Source of the DNA: Streptomyces sp. Ag109_O5-1
GTDB lineage: Bacteria > Actinomycetota > Actinomycetes > Streptomycetales > Streptomycetaceae
Assembly: GCF_003814875.1 (NCBI RefSeq)
Contig: NZ_RKQF01000001.1
Location: forward strand, 4,092,001-4,156,000
Direction of reading: 5' to 3'
Length of the DNA: 64,000 nucleotides
The notes under the pieces were generated by a model. It was given only the letters and a program-made list of their open reading frames with translations, was not told the DNA's origin and ran no database searches. Made by a program: the position numbers and the translations under genes. Shown one piece after another: positions 43,918 to 52,634 of the stretch (the stretch's first letter is position 1; every line of letters starts with the position of its first letter).

Positions 43918-44994
43918 TTATGCAGCTGCCAGCTTCGCGGCCGAGTCCGCGTCGACACAGGCCTGGATCACCGCGTCGAGGTCGCCGTCCAGGACCTGGT
44001 CCAAGTTGTACGCCTTGAAGCCGACGCGGTGGTCCGAGAGACGATTCTCCGGGAAGTTGTACGTACGGATCTTCTCGGAGCGGTCGACGGTGCGGACCTG
44101 GCTGCGGCGGGCGTCGGCGGCTTCCTTCTCCGCCTCCTCCTGCGCCGCGGCGAGCAGCCTGGAGCGCAGGATACGCAAGGCCTGCTCCTTGTTCTGCAGC
44201 TGGCTCTTCTCGTTCTGGCAGGAGGCGACGACTCCGGTGGGCAGGTGCGTGATGCGCACCGCGGAGTCGGTGGTGTTGACGGACTGCCCGCCGGGCCCGG
44301 AGGACCGGTAGACGTCGATGCGGAGGTCGTTGGGGTTGATCTCGACGTCGACCTCCTCGGCCTCGGGCGTGACCAGCACACCGGCGGCAGAGGTGTGGAT
44401 ACGGCCCTGCGACTCGGTCGCCGGCACGCGCTGCACGCGGTGCACACCGCCCTCGTACTTCAGCCGCGCCCAGACGCCCTGACCGGGCTCCGTCGCGCCG
44501 TTGCCGCCCTTGGTCTTCACGGCGACCTGGACGTCCTTGTAGCCACCCAGCTCCGACTCGGTGGAGTCGATGATCTCGGTCTTCCAGCCGACACGCTCGG
44601 CGTACCGCAGGTACATGCGCAGCAGATCGCCCGCGAACAGCGCCGACTCGTCACCACCCGCCCCGGCCTTGATCTCCAGGATCACGTCCTTGTCGTCGGA
44701 CGGGTCCCGGGGCACCAGCAGCAGCCGCAGCTTCTCGGTGAGCTCGTCGCGCTGCTTGTCCAGCTCCTTGACCTCGGCGGCGAAGTCGGGGTCGTCGGCG
44801 GCCAGTTCACGCGCGGTCTCGATGTCGTCGCCGGTCTGCTTCCAGGAGCGGAACGTGGCGACGATCGGGGTGAGCTCGGCGTAGCGCTTGTTCAGCTTGC
44901 GCGCGTTGGCCTGGTCGGCGTGGACCGACGGGTCGGCGAGCTTCTTCTCCAGGTCGGCGTGCTCGACGACGAGTTCCTCGACGGCCTCGAACAT
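43918..44994 (-). CDS. prfA: Peptide chain release factor 1
   Basis: A 358-residue class I release factor for UAA and UAG. The catalytic loop is GPGGQSVNTTDSAVRITH and the stop-codon tripeptide is PAT (in RVPATESQGR). Full length. First gene of the prfA-prmC-sua5 group; rpmE lies 114 bp upstream on the same strand. Confidence 0.98.
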   Translation of the reverse strand: MFEAVEELVVEHADLEKKLADPSVHADQANARKLNKRYAELTPIVATFRSWKQTGDDIETARELAADDPDFAAEVKELDKQRDELTEKLRLLLVPRDPSDDKDVILEIKAGAGGDESALFAGDLLRMYLRYAERVGWKTEIIDSTESELGGYKDVQVAVKTKGGNGATEPGQGVWARLKYEGGVHRVQRVPATESQGRIHTSAAGVLVTPEAEEVDVEINPNDLRIDVYRSSGPGGQSVNTTDSAVRITHLPTGVVASCQNEKSQLQNKEQALRILRSRLLAAAQEEAEKEAADARRSQVRTVDRSEKIRTYNFPENRLSDHRVGFKAYNLDQVLDGDLDAVIQACVDADSAAKLAAA

Positions 44995-45108
44995 TTTTGG
45001 CTCCTGATACTGCTACTGCGTACGGAAGGGAAGGCGGGCGACCAAAAACGCCGGTCCCGGGCACACCCCTCGCGGGGGCGTGGCCGTGGACCGGCGAAAT
45101 GGGGCTCG

Positions 45109-45333
45109 CTACTTCTTGGAGCCGGCGGCAGCCTTGCCGAAGCGGGCCTCGAAGCGGGCCACACGGCCACCGGTGTCGAGGATCTTCTGCTTGCCCGTGT
45201 AGAACGGGTGGCACTCGGAGCAGACCTCAGCGCGGATGGTGCCGGACTGGATGGTGCTACGAGTCGTGAACGACGCGCCACAGGTGCAGCTGACCTGCGT
45301 CTCGACGTACTCGGGGTGGATGTCGCGCTTCAA
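45109..45333 (-). CDS. rpmE: 50S ribosomal protein L31 (zinc form)
   Basis: A 74-residue ribosomal protein. CTCGASFTTRST and EVCSECHPFYTGK provide the four Cys of the zinc site, marking this as the C+ form rather than the zinc-free paralogue derepressed under Zur. Basic C-terminus FEARFGKAAAGSKK. The 306-bp region upstream contains the family B repeat but no gene. Confidence 0.97.
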   Translation of the reverse strand: MKRDIHPEYVETQVSCTCGASFTTRSTIQSGTIRAEVCSECHPFYTGKQKILDTGGRVARFEARFGKAAAGSKK

Positions 45334-45543
45334 GGGTGTCTCCTAGATATCGGGAGGGCACCGGGTCGCTGCCGCGGGCTGCGGGAACGTGAACCGGGGC
45401 CGACGTACCAGTCTGCCAGGGCTGGCCGCATAGCCCAAAACCGGGGGGAGCGGCCGGGTATTCCCAAGGGCTCGGGGGGACGGTCGCGCCCAGGGGGGTG
45501 CCACGGTTTCGCCGTGCGCGAGTGGCGGTCGTCGTGGGTTGTT

Positions 45544-45615
45544 CGCGCAGTTCCCCGCGCCCCTTCAGGGGCGCTGGGGGTACCCCCGGCCGAAGGCTGG
45601 GGGAGGAACTGCGCG
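45544..45615. repeat. Dispersed palindromic repeat family B, copy 2
   Basis: The 21-base left arm (45544-45564) is identical to that at 9915-9935; the right arm is partial (GGAACTGCGCG at 45605-45615). An internal palindrome GCGCCCCT-TC-AGGGGCGC lies at 45557-45574. It separates rpmE from the LCP gene (306-bp gap) and ends in a CAAGCCCCCACC module resembling the flank of family A. No coding potential. Confidence 0.72.
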
Positions 45616-45639
45616 ACAAGCCCCCACCGGGCCGCGCCC

Positions 45640-46758
45640 TCACGACGACGTCACGACCCCCTTGGCCTGCCCTGTCGCCGTGCCCTCGGTCGCCGACGCC
45701 GGGATCGGCCGGTCGTTCTCCAGCGCCTTCCAGACCTGCTTCGCCTTCGCCTTCGCCACTATCACCCGGTTCGGGTTCGACGGGTCGTACTCCACCGGCA
45801 TCGTCACCATGCGCATGTTCTTCGAGTCGATGGACTTCAGCCCGTTCGCGAAGTCGATCAGGGAGTTCACCGAGCCCAGGTCGGAGTCGGTGGTGACCGT
45901 CTTCGTCGCGGTGTCGGCCAGGTCGTACAGCTTCGTGGGGCTGGTGAAGACGCCCACCTGCTTGATCTGGGCGATCAGCGCCTTGACGAACGCCTGCTGC
46001 AGCTGGATGCGGCCCAGGTCGGAGCCGTCGCCGACGCCGTGCCGGGTGCGGACCAGGCCGAGTGCCTGTGCGCCGTCGAGCGTGTGGGTGCCGGCCTTGA
46101 GGTCGAGGTGGCTCTCCCGGTCGTCGATGGCCTTCGTCGTGGTGACCTCGACCCCGCCGAGCTCGTCGATCAGCTTCTGGAAGCCGGAGAAGTCGATCTC
46201 CAGATAGTGGTCCATGCGGATGCCGGTCATCGACTCGACCGTCTTGACCGCGCAGGTCGCGCCGCCCGTGGAGTACGCGCTGTTGAACATCACGCCGGTC
46301 GCGGCGGAGTGCGTGACGCCCTTCGCGTCCTTGCAGGACGGGCGGTCGATCAGGGTGTCCCGGGGGATGGAGACCACGCTGGCCTTCTTGTGCCCCTGGT
46401 AGACGTGGATGATCATCGCCGTGTCGGAGCGCGCGCTGCCGTCGTCCGTACCGCCGCCGAGCTTCTTGTTGGCACCGGAACGCGTGTCCGAGCCGAGGAC
46501 CAGGATGTTCTCGGAGCCGTTGTCGACCTTGGCGGGCCGCTCGCCGCCGAGGGCCTGGTTGATGTCGACGGTCCTGAGGTTGCCGTTGAGCTTGAAGTAC
46601 AGGTAGCCGACGCCGGTACCGCCCAGGACGAGGATGCCCGCCGCCGTCCAGGCCGTGACGAGCAGCGCCCTGCGGCCCCTGCCCCGGGGCTTGCGGTGGC
46701 TCATGGCCTTCGTCCCGGTCCCGGGTATGCCCGGCTCCGGCGTGCTCTCCGCGGACAT
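45640..46758 (-). CDS. LCP-family cell-wall glycopolymer transferase
   Basis: A 372-residue LytR-CpsA-Psr protein. A short cytoplasmic basic head (KPRGRGRRALL), one transmembrane helix (about residues 31-55, LVTAWTAAGILVLGGTGVGYLYF) and an extracytoplasmic LCP domain containing VLGSDTRSG, RSDTAMIIHV, VSIPRDT and VRTRHGVGDGSDLGRI, which bind polyprenyl-pyrophosphate. It attaches glycopolymers to peptidoglycan and could act with the WecA-like enzyme of this window. Another gene (the protease) lies 215 bp upstream. Confidence 0.93.
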   Translation of the reverse strand: MSAESTPEPGIPGTGTKAMSHRKPRGRGRRALLVTAWTAAGILVLGGTGVGYLYFKLNGNLRTVDINQALGGERPAKVDNGSENILVLGSDTRSGANKKLGGGTDDGSARSDTAMIIHVYQGHKKASVVSIPRDTLIDRPSCKDAKGVTHSAATGVMFNSAYSTGGATCAVKTVESMTGIRMDHYLEIDFSGFQKLIDELGGVEVTTTKAIDDRESHLDLKAGTHTLDGAQALGLVRTRHGVGDGSDLGRIQLQQAFVKALIAQIKQVGVFTSPTKLYDLADTATKTVTTDSDLGSVNSLIDFANGLKSIDSKNMRMVTMPVEYDPSNPNRVIVAKAKAKQVWKALENDRPIPASATEGTATGQAKGVVTSS

Positions 46759-46889
46759 GGGCTCCTCTGCTCTCGTACGGCTGCTCGTCTACCCCCTGCG
46801 TTCAGGGTCGGGTCCGGCGGGTGCATACCGGACCATCGTCACTCCGCCTGGTCAGACAGCGAAACTCGGGAAAGGGTTGCACAACGCAG

Positions 46890-46918
46890 TGTGCCCACCG
46901 CGTAGGGCGATGGGCACA
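46890..46918 (-). terminator. Terminator after the trypsin-like protease gene
   Basis: An 8-bp perfect stem, TGTGCCCA / TGGGCACA, with a 13-nt loop, lies about 55 bp downstream of the protease stop on the minus strand. The rest of the 46759-46973 gap shows no gene. Confidence 0.55.
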
Positions 46919-46973
46919 CCGGGTGATCGGGTTTCATCGGGCAAGTGGGGTGAACCCCCGCTCACCAGCCATG

Positions 46974-48785
46974 TCAGCCGAAGATGTCGTACTGCTGGAA
47001 ACCGGTACCGAGCGACCTCCTTGTGGCAAAGATCTCGCTTGTCCCCTTTCCGGTGCCCGGGTAGAGGTACAGCGTGCCGCCGGTCGTACGGGCCAGCAGG
47101 TCGGCCTTGCCGTCACCGTTGAAGTCGCCGACCGCGGCGAGGGTGTTGAAGCCGGTCCAGGCGGAGCGGACCTTCACCCGGGCCGAGAAGAGACCGGTGC
47201 CGGACTTGCCGGTGCCCTTGTACAGGTACAGGTCGCCGCCGCTGCTCTTGCGGGCCAGCAGGTCGGCCTTGCCGTCGCCGTTGAAGTCGCCGAAGCCGCG
47301 CAGCTGGTTGTACTGGCTCCAGCCGCTGCCGATCCGGACCGCGGAGCCGAAGGTGCCGTTGCCCTTGCCCGGGTACAGCCACAGCACGCCGCCGGAGTCC
47401 TCGGAGAGGACGTCGGGCAGGTAGTCGCCGGTGAGGTCACCGGGGATGACGATGGCCTTGCGGGTCCTCCAGCCGGAGAAGATCTTCGTGGTGACCCAGG
47501 AGCCGCCGTCCTGGGCGCTGTTCAGCACGAAGTGGTACCAGTAGACGTCGCCGGTGGAGGACACCCGGAAGACGAGATCCTGGTAGCCGTCGCGGTTGAG
47601 GTCGGCCTGCAGGACGACGTTGACGCCGCTGAAGTCGCCCGCGGAGATGCGCGAGGCGAACGAGGTGCCCTTGGAGACCAGCTCGTAACCGGCCTTGGTC
47701 GACGACTTGCGGACGAACAGGTCGGCCTTGCCGTCGGAGCTCAGGCTGGTGTCGGTGATCTGCGGGTAGGCGGCACCGACGTAGGTGCTGACCTTCGAGA
47801 AAACGGCGTAGGAGCCGCTGGCGACACAGTTCTTGGCGCCCCAGGAGACCACGCCGACGATCCTGCCGCCGACGACCAGCGGACCGCCGGAGTCGCCGTT
47901 GCAGGTGGTCGTCGTGCCGGTGTCGCTGCCGGTGGCGCGCGCGCCCGCGCAGACCATGTGGCCCTTGACGAAGTCGGTGCTGCCGTAGGCGGCGGTGCAG
48001 GTGGCGTCCGAGTCGATCGGCAGCTTGGCCGTCTTCAGCGTGTCGGAGATGTCCTGCGTGGTGGAGGTGGTCCGGCCCCAGCCGTAGACCGTGGCGGTCT
48101 GGGCGGCCGTGCCCGTGTACGACGCGGTGTCGGTGTTCGTCGTCATGCGGATCGGCGTCGCCTTGACGGGGGCCGCCAGGGTGAGCACCGCGATGTCGTT
48201 GTTGGGGGCGCCGTTCCTCGACACGGTGTACGAGGGGTGGTTCCACTGACGCAGGACGGCGGAGACGGTGCCGCCGTGCAGGTTGTCACTTCCGTCGCTG
48301 TTGGTGGTGGGCAGCGAGGCCGTGCCGGTGATGACCACGGAGTCGGTGGTGCTCCACTTGAAGCCCTTGACGCAGTGTGCGGCGGTGAGGATCTTCGTGG
48401 GCGAGATGACCGAGCCGCCGCAGAAGAAGCCGGTGCCGGTGCTCTTGTCGTAGTACCAGAGCTGAGCCATCCAGGGCGCCGTGGAGATGGTGGTCGTACC
48501 GCCGCCGATGATCTTCGGTGAGACGGCGGCACCGCTGCTCGGCGTCTTCGTCGTGGTGGTCTTGCCGTTGACGGCGGCGACCGCGTCGGCGACGCGCTGC
48601 TTCAGCGTGGCCTGCGACGTCGTGTTGACGGCCGGCTTGACCGCGGGCGCCGGCAGCGTGGCCGCGTTGGCGGAGGTCGAGATCAGTGCGGCCGTGACGG
48701 CGGCGGCGATTCCGGCCGCGGCGACGGGCAGCGCAAAACGTATCCGACGTCTGTGCCGACCGCTCCCGGACGTGGGTGTACCCAC
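46974..48785 (-). CDS. Secreted trypsin-like serine protease with FG-GAP/VCBS repeats
   Basis: A 603-residue secreted protein. Signal peptide (RRRIRFALPVAAAGIAAAVTAALISTSANA, about 1-41), a ~45-residue pro-region, then an S1 protease domain starting KIIGGGTTTIS. The triad is His in LTAAHC, Asp in NDIAVLTL and Ser in CNGDSGGPLV. From about residue 350, repeated FG-GAP blades (DFNGDGKADLLARKSSGGDLYLYKG and variants) form a calcium-binding half-propeller. The GTG start at 48785 has GAGGGGGG upstream. Such repeats may anchor the protease to polymers or the cell surface. It interrupts the rho-LCP neighbourhood that I recall as adjacent in S. coelicolor, so it is probably an insertion. Confidence 0.9.
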   Translation of the reverse strand: MGTPTSGSGRHRRRIRFALPVAAAGIAAAVTAALISTSANAATLPAPAVKPAVNTTSQATLKQRVADAVAAVNGKTTTTKTPSSGAAVSPKIIGGGTTTISTAPWMAQLWYYDKSTGTGFFCGGSVISPTKILTAAHCVKGFKWSTTDSVVITGTASLPTTNSDGSDNLHGGTVSAVLRQWNHPSYTVSRNGAPNNDIAVLTLAAPVKATPIRMTTNTDTASYTGTAAQTATVYGWGRTTSTTQDISDTLKTAKLPIDSDATCTAAYGSTDFVKGHMVCAGARATGSDTGTTTTCNGDSGGPLVVGGRIVGVVSWGAKNCVASGSYAVFSKVSTYVGAAYPQITDTSLSSDGKADLFVRKSSTKAGYELVSKGTSFASRISAGDFSGVNVVLQADLNRDGYQDLVFRVSSTGDVYWYHFVLNSAQDGGSWVTTKIFSGWRTRKAIVIPGDLTGDYLPDVLSEDSGGVLWLYPGKGNGTFGSAVRIGSGWSQYNQLRGFGDFNGDGKADLLARKSSGGDLYLYKGTGKSGTGLFSARVKVRSAWTGFNTLAAVGDFNGDGKADLLARTTGGTLYLYPGTGKGTSEIFATRRSLGTGFQQYDIFG

Positions 48786-48877
48786 CTAAGTCCCCCCTCG
48801 GGATCAGGAGTTCGAGATTCGGCCACATGACCGAAGGCGCGATGCTACACCGAGGAGGGGAACGCAAAGGTAAACGC

Positions 48878-48916
48878 AAAGGGCCGCACCCTGCGCCGTG
48901 CAGGGTGCGGCCCTTT
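48878..48916 (-). terminator. Terminator after rho
   Basis: A near-perfect 16-bp stem (AAAGGGCCGCACCCTG at 48878-48893 with 48901-48916) and a 7-nt loop lie 29 bp after the rho stop. It separates rho from the protease gene. Confidence 0.88.
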
Positions 48917-48945
48917 TGCCCGCTTTTCTTGCCTTACAGCAAGGG

Positions 48946-50958
48946 TCAGTCGCCGTTGCCGGGCGTCGGCGTCGTCTTCTGAATCTGCATCAGGAACTCG
49001 ATGTTCGACTTCGTCTGCTTCATCTTGTCGAGCAGCAGCTCGATCGCCTGCTGCTGGTCGAGCGCGTGCAGCACCCGGCGCAGCTTCCAGACGACGGCCA
49101 GCTCCTCGTTGCCGAGCAGGATCTCTTCCTTACGGGTACCGGACGCGTCGACGTCCACCGCCGGGAAGATGCGCTTGTCGGCGAGCTTCCGGTCGAGCTT
49201 GAGCTCCATGTTGCCGGTGCCCTTGAACTCCTCGAAGATCACCTCGTCCATGCGGGACCCGGTGTCCACCAGGGCGGTGGCGAGGATGGTCAGCGACCCG
49301 CCGTCCTCGATGTTGCGGGCCGCACCGAAGAAGCGCTTCGGCGGGTACAGGGCGGTCGAGTCGACACCACCGGACAGGATGCGGCCGGAGGCCGGGGCGG
49401 CGAGGTTGTACGCACGGCCCAGACGCGTGATCGAGTCGAGCAGCACGACGACGTCGTGACCCAGCTCCACCAGACGCTTGGCGCGCTCGATGGCGAGCTC
49501 GGCGACCGTGGTGTGGTCCTCGGCCGGGCGGTCGAAGGTCGAGGAGATGACCTCGCCCTTGACCGACCGCTGCATGTCGGTGACCTCTTCCGGACGCTCG
49601 TCGACCAGGACGACCATCAGGTGGCACTCGGGGTTGTTGTGCGTGATCGCGTTGGCGATCGCCTGCATGATCATGGTCTTGCCGGTCTTCGGCGGGGCCA
49701 CGATCAGACCGCGCTGGCCCTTACCGATCGGCGACACGAGGTCGATGATGCGGGTGGTCAGCACGCCCGGGTCCGTCTCCAGGCGGAGGCGGTCCTGCGG
49801 GTAGAGCGGGGTCAGCTTGGTGAACTCCGGGCGGCCGCGGCCGTGTTCGGGCGCCATACCGTTGACGGAGTCCAGACGGACCAGCGCGTTGAACTTCTCG
49901 CGCCGCTCGCCTTCCTTGGGCTGGCGGACCGCGCCGGTGATGTGGTCGCCCTTGCGCAGGCCGTTCTTGCGGACCTGGGCGAGGGAGACGTACACGTCGT
50001 TCGGGCCGGGCAGGTAGCCGGAGGTCCGGATGAACGCGTAGTTGTCGAGGATGTCCAGGATGCCCGCGACGGGGATCAGGACGTCGTCGTCGGCCAGCTG
50101 CGGCTCGGCGCCGCCGATCTCGTCACGGCCACGGCGGCCACGGCGGTCCCGGTAACGGCCACGGCGGCCACGGCGGCCGTCGAACTCGTCGTCGTCCTGC
50201 GGGCCGGCGTTGCGGTCCTGACGGCCGCCGCCCTGCTGCTGGCCCTGGCCGCCCTGCTGCTGACGGTCCTGCCGGTCCTGGCGGTCCTGACGACCGCCCT
50301 GACCGCCCTGGCCGCCCTGCTGCTCGTCGCCCTTGCCGCGGCGGTCACGGTCGCGGCCGCGGTCACGGCGGTCGCGGCGGCCACGGCCCTCTCCGTCACC
50401 GGCGTCGCCCTGCTGCGGCTGCCCGGCGGGGGCCTCGGTCTTCGTCTCGGTCTTCGCCTCGGCGACGATCGTCTCGGTGCCGGTCGCGGCCGGGCTGCCC
50501 GCCTCGGCGGTGGCGCGGCGCCGGCGGCGCTCGGCCGGGGCGTCGTCGCTGGCCGGCTGGCCGGGGATCTCGATCTGCTGCTGGGCCACGGCCTTCTCGG
50601 CGGGGGCCTCGGCGGGCTGCTCCGCCTTCTTCTCGGCGGCGTCGTCGCCCGTACGGGCCTTGGAGGTGGCCCGGCGCTTCGGCTTGGTCTCGGCGGCCGG
50701 CTCGGCCTTGGCGGGGGAGCCCCCGCCGGCCTGCGCCTCCTTGATGACCTCGATCAGCTGGCTCTTGCGCATACGCGCCGTGCCCCTGATGCCGAGGCCG
50801 GATGCGACCTGCTGAAGCTCGGCCAGCACCATGCCCTCGAGGCCGGTACCGCGGCGCCGCCGGGAGCCGGCACCGGCGGCAGGCGCGGAGGCGTCCGTGG
50901 CGGGCGCGGCAGCGGTCTCCTCGACACGTGCGCCCATCAGATCGGTGGTGTCGCTCAC
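48946..50958 (-). CDS. rho: Transcription termination factor Rho
   Basis: A 670-residue RNA-dependent ATPase hexamer. An N-terminal LEDs/SAP-like domain (GMVLAELQQVASGLGIRGTARMRKSQLIEVIKE, about residues 40-75) is followed by a ~180-residue low-complexity insertion rich in Arg, Asp, Gly and Gln (GRRGRYRDRRGRRGRDE), typical of actinobacterial Rho. Then comes the RNA-binding OSB fold and the ATPase with Walker A APPKTGKT. Q-loop and R-loop regions (IERAKRLVELGHDVV, LDRKLADKRIFPAVD) are present. Full length; preceded by a 402-bp leader without a gene. Confidence 0.97.
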   Translation of the reverse strand: MSDTTDLMGARVEETAAAPATDASAPAAGAGSRRRRGTGLEGMVLAELQQVASGLGIRGTARMRKSQLIEVIKEAQAGGGSPAKAEPAAETKPKRRATSKARTGDDAAEKKAEQPAEAPAEKAVAQQQIEIPGQPASDDAPAERRRRRATAEAGSPAATGTETIVAEAKTETKTEAPAGQPQQGDAGDGEGRGRRDRRDRGRDRDRRGKGDEQQGGQGGQGGRQDRQDRQDRQQQGGQGQQQGGGRQDRNAGPQDDDEFDGRRGRRGRYRDRRGRRGRDEIGGAEPQLADDDVLIPVAGILDILDNYAFIRTSGYLPGPNDVYVSLAQVRKNGLRKGDHITGAVRQPKEGERREKFNALVRLDSVNGMAPEHGRGRPEFTKLTPLYPQDRLRLETDPGVLTTRIIDLVSPIGKGQRGLIVAPPKTGKTMIMQAIANAITHNNPECHLMVVLVDERPEEVTDMQRSVKGEVISSTFDRPAEDHTTVAELAIERAKRLVELGHDVVVLLDSITRLGRAYNLAAPASGRILSGGVDSTALYPPKRFFGAARNIEDGGSLTILATALVDTGSRMDEVIFEEFKGTGNMELKLDRKLADKRIFPAVDVDASGTRKEEILLGNEELAVVWKLRRVLHALDQQQAIELLLDKMKQTKSNIEFLMQIQKTTPTPGNGD

Positions 50959-51360
50959 GAAGGGTCCTTCCCTGGAGCGGACGTCGGCCTGTCTGGCTCG
51001 GCGACCGGTTGTGCTGTCCGGCTTCGGTCCTTGCTGTGTGGACCGTGCCGGGGCGGTGGTCCGCCAAAGGCGGCGGAGAGAATTTCTGATGACGGCGCTT
51101 CCCCAGCCGTGGCACCCGGTGTCACGAGGCGTGGTCGCACCAATTCCGGAGCGTGCCCAGCGGCCCGCTCAATGCCCGCATACGGCGTACTGCCCAGGTA
51201 CGACGTACCGAACGCTGAGTGGCTTGGGAGACTCCCGGAAGAATGTCTGTCCCGGACGGGGACACGAAGCACCTCGCCATGGTGGGGTCGGGTGCAGACT
51301 TGAGATTAACACTACCGGATCCAACAAACATTCCCCCTCTCCAAATCCGGCAACCGTGTG
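50959..51360 (-). promoter_or_regulatory. rho leader / promoter region
   Basis: These 402 bp separate thrB from rho on the same strand and carry no coding frame I can support. They include the AT-richer patch 51303-51332 (minus strand GGTAGTGTTAATCTCAAG), the likeliest promoter site, which would give a leader of about 350 nt. Long leaders of rho genes often mediate autogenous Rho-dependent attenuation; this is inference here. Confidence 0.5.
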
Positions 51361-52278
51361 TCAGGTCGCAAGCGGCAGCACGCTCGCTCCCTGGACATCC
51401 AGGTCCAGCCGGTTGGCTGCCCAGTCGGCGCCGGCCAGGGCCTGCACCTTGTCGGCGCTCTCCGCGTCGGCCAGCGCCATGACGGTGGGTCCGGCGCCGG
51501 AGATCACGGCCGGGATCCCGTCGGCGCGCAGCCGCTCCACCAGCGCGGCGCTCTCCGGCATCGCCGGGGCGCGGTACTCCTGGTGCAGACGGTCCTCGGT
51601 GGCGGGCAGCAGCAGCTCGGGGCGCCGGGTGAGGGCCTCGACGAGCAGGGCGGCACGGCCCGCGTTGGCGGCGGCATCGACGTGCGGCACGGTGCGCGGG
51701 AGCAGTCCGCGCGCGGTCTCGGTCAGGACCGGCTTTCCGGGCACGAAAACCACCGGAACGATGGAATCGGCAGGCTCCATCCTGATCGCCCGGGCGGCGC
51801 CGGACTCCATCCAGGAGAGCGTGAAGCCGCCGAGCAGACAGGCCGCGACATTGTCGGGGTGTCCCTCGATCTCGGTGGCCAGTTCGAGGAGCGCGGCGTC
51901 GTCGAGCCTGGCCTCGCCGCCTATGGTCACGGCGCGGGCGGCGACGATCCCGGCGCAGATCGCGGCGGAGGAGGAGCCGAGGCCACGGCCGTGCGGGATG
52001 CGGTTGGCGCACACGATCTCCAGGCCGCGGGGCTGTCCGCCCAGCAGGTCGAAGGCGGTGCGCAGGGAGCGTACGAGAAGGTGGCTCTCGTCACGCGGCA
52101 GCGTCTCGCTGCCCTCACCCGCGATGTCGATGTGCAGCCCTGAGTCGGCCACCCGGACGACGACGTCGTCGTAGAGCCCCAGCGCGAGGCCCAGGGCGTC
52201 GAAGCCCGGGCCGAGGTTGGCGCTGGTGGCGGGGACGCGCACCCGGACGGCGGCGGCGCGGAACGCTGGACCGGCCAT
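51361..52278 (-). CDS. thrB: Homoserine kinase
   Basis: A 305-residue GHMP kinase making O-phosphohomoserine. The ATP-binding motif is PHGRGLGSSSAAICAG; the N-terminal VRVPATSANLGPGFDALGLAL carries the substrate-binding signature. I chose the ATG at 52278 (AAGGAG upstream); the long frame to 52527 is not conserved. Acts between Hom and ThrC in threonine synthesis. The 356-bp gap to thrC contains tandem repeats and palindromes, so thrB may have its own promoter. Confidence 0.96.
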   Translation of the reverse strand: MAGPAFRAAAVRVRVPATSANLGPGFDALGLALGLYDDVVVRVADSGLHIDIAGEGSETLPRDESHLLVRSLRTAFDLLGGQPRGLEIVCANRIPHGRGLGSSSAAICAGIVAARAVTIGGEARLDDAALLELATEIEGHPDNVAACLLGGFTLSWMESGAARAIRMEPADSIVPVVFVPGKPVLTETARGLLPRTVPHVDAAANAGRAALLVEALTRRPELLLPATEDRLHQEYRAPAMPESAALVERLRADGIPAVISGAGPTVMALADAESADKVQALAGADWAANRLDLDVQGASVLPLAT

Positions 52279-52311
52279 CGCTCGATGACTCTCCTTGAGC
52301 TGCGTGATTGG

Positions 52312-52345
52312 TCGAATGACATTCGATAGGTGACATCCGATAGGT
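52312..52345 (-). promoter_or_regulatory. Tandem 14-bp repeats and palindrome upstream of thrB
   Basis: On the plus strand, GACATTCGATAGGT (52318-52331) and GACATCCGATAGGT (52332-52345) are adjacent direct repeats with one mismatch. A perfect palindrome, TCGAATG-A-CATTCGA, spans 52312-52326. On the minus strand TTCACA and TATCGA boxes 18 bp apart overlap the repeats and would form a promoter about 45 nt before the thrB start. Looks like a regulator-binding region. Confidence 0.55.
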
Positions 52346-52387
52346 ATGTGAAGACCCTCGGGCCGTGGAGACGGCGCGGCACCGCGC

Positions 52388-52405
52388 CATATGCGGAGGC
52401 ATATG
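52388..52405. repeat. AT-rich inverted repeat in the thrC-thrB spacer
   Basis: CATATGC and GCATATG, perfect 7-bp arms around GGAG. Together with the repeat block at 52312-52345 it gives the 52279-52634 spacer a regulatory appearance. The remainder has no evident gene or terminator. Confidence 0.45.
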
Positions 52406-52634
52406 CAGCGGGCGGGTTCACTACAGCCTATCGAAGGAAGGTTCTGTGGCGACATAGGGCGCACAGGAGGCGCACGATGCGTGTCGTAAGCCCCTTGTGC
52501 TCCCATTTCAGGGAGTCCCCTCGTCAAGACGCCACAGAGTGGTCACCGGTTGCCCGGCCGGGGCGGTCGAGTGGTCTGCCGAGTCTTCCTCGACCACCTC
52601 TCGACCGCCTCTCGAGCACACCCTGAGCGGTTCT

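Noticed and set aside
41923..46905. 1660-codon plus-strand open frame
   Set aside because: Runs antisense through six well-supported genes from the phosphatase-like gene to the LCP gene and through intergenic repeats; a composition artefact.
52279..52527. N-terminal extension of homoserine kinase
   Set aside because: The added residues are not conserved and overlap promoter-like repeats; the ATG at 52278 with AAGGAG upstream fits the family start.
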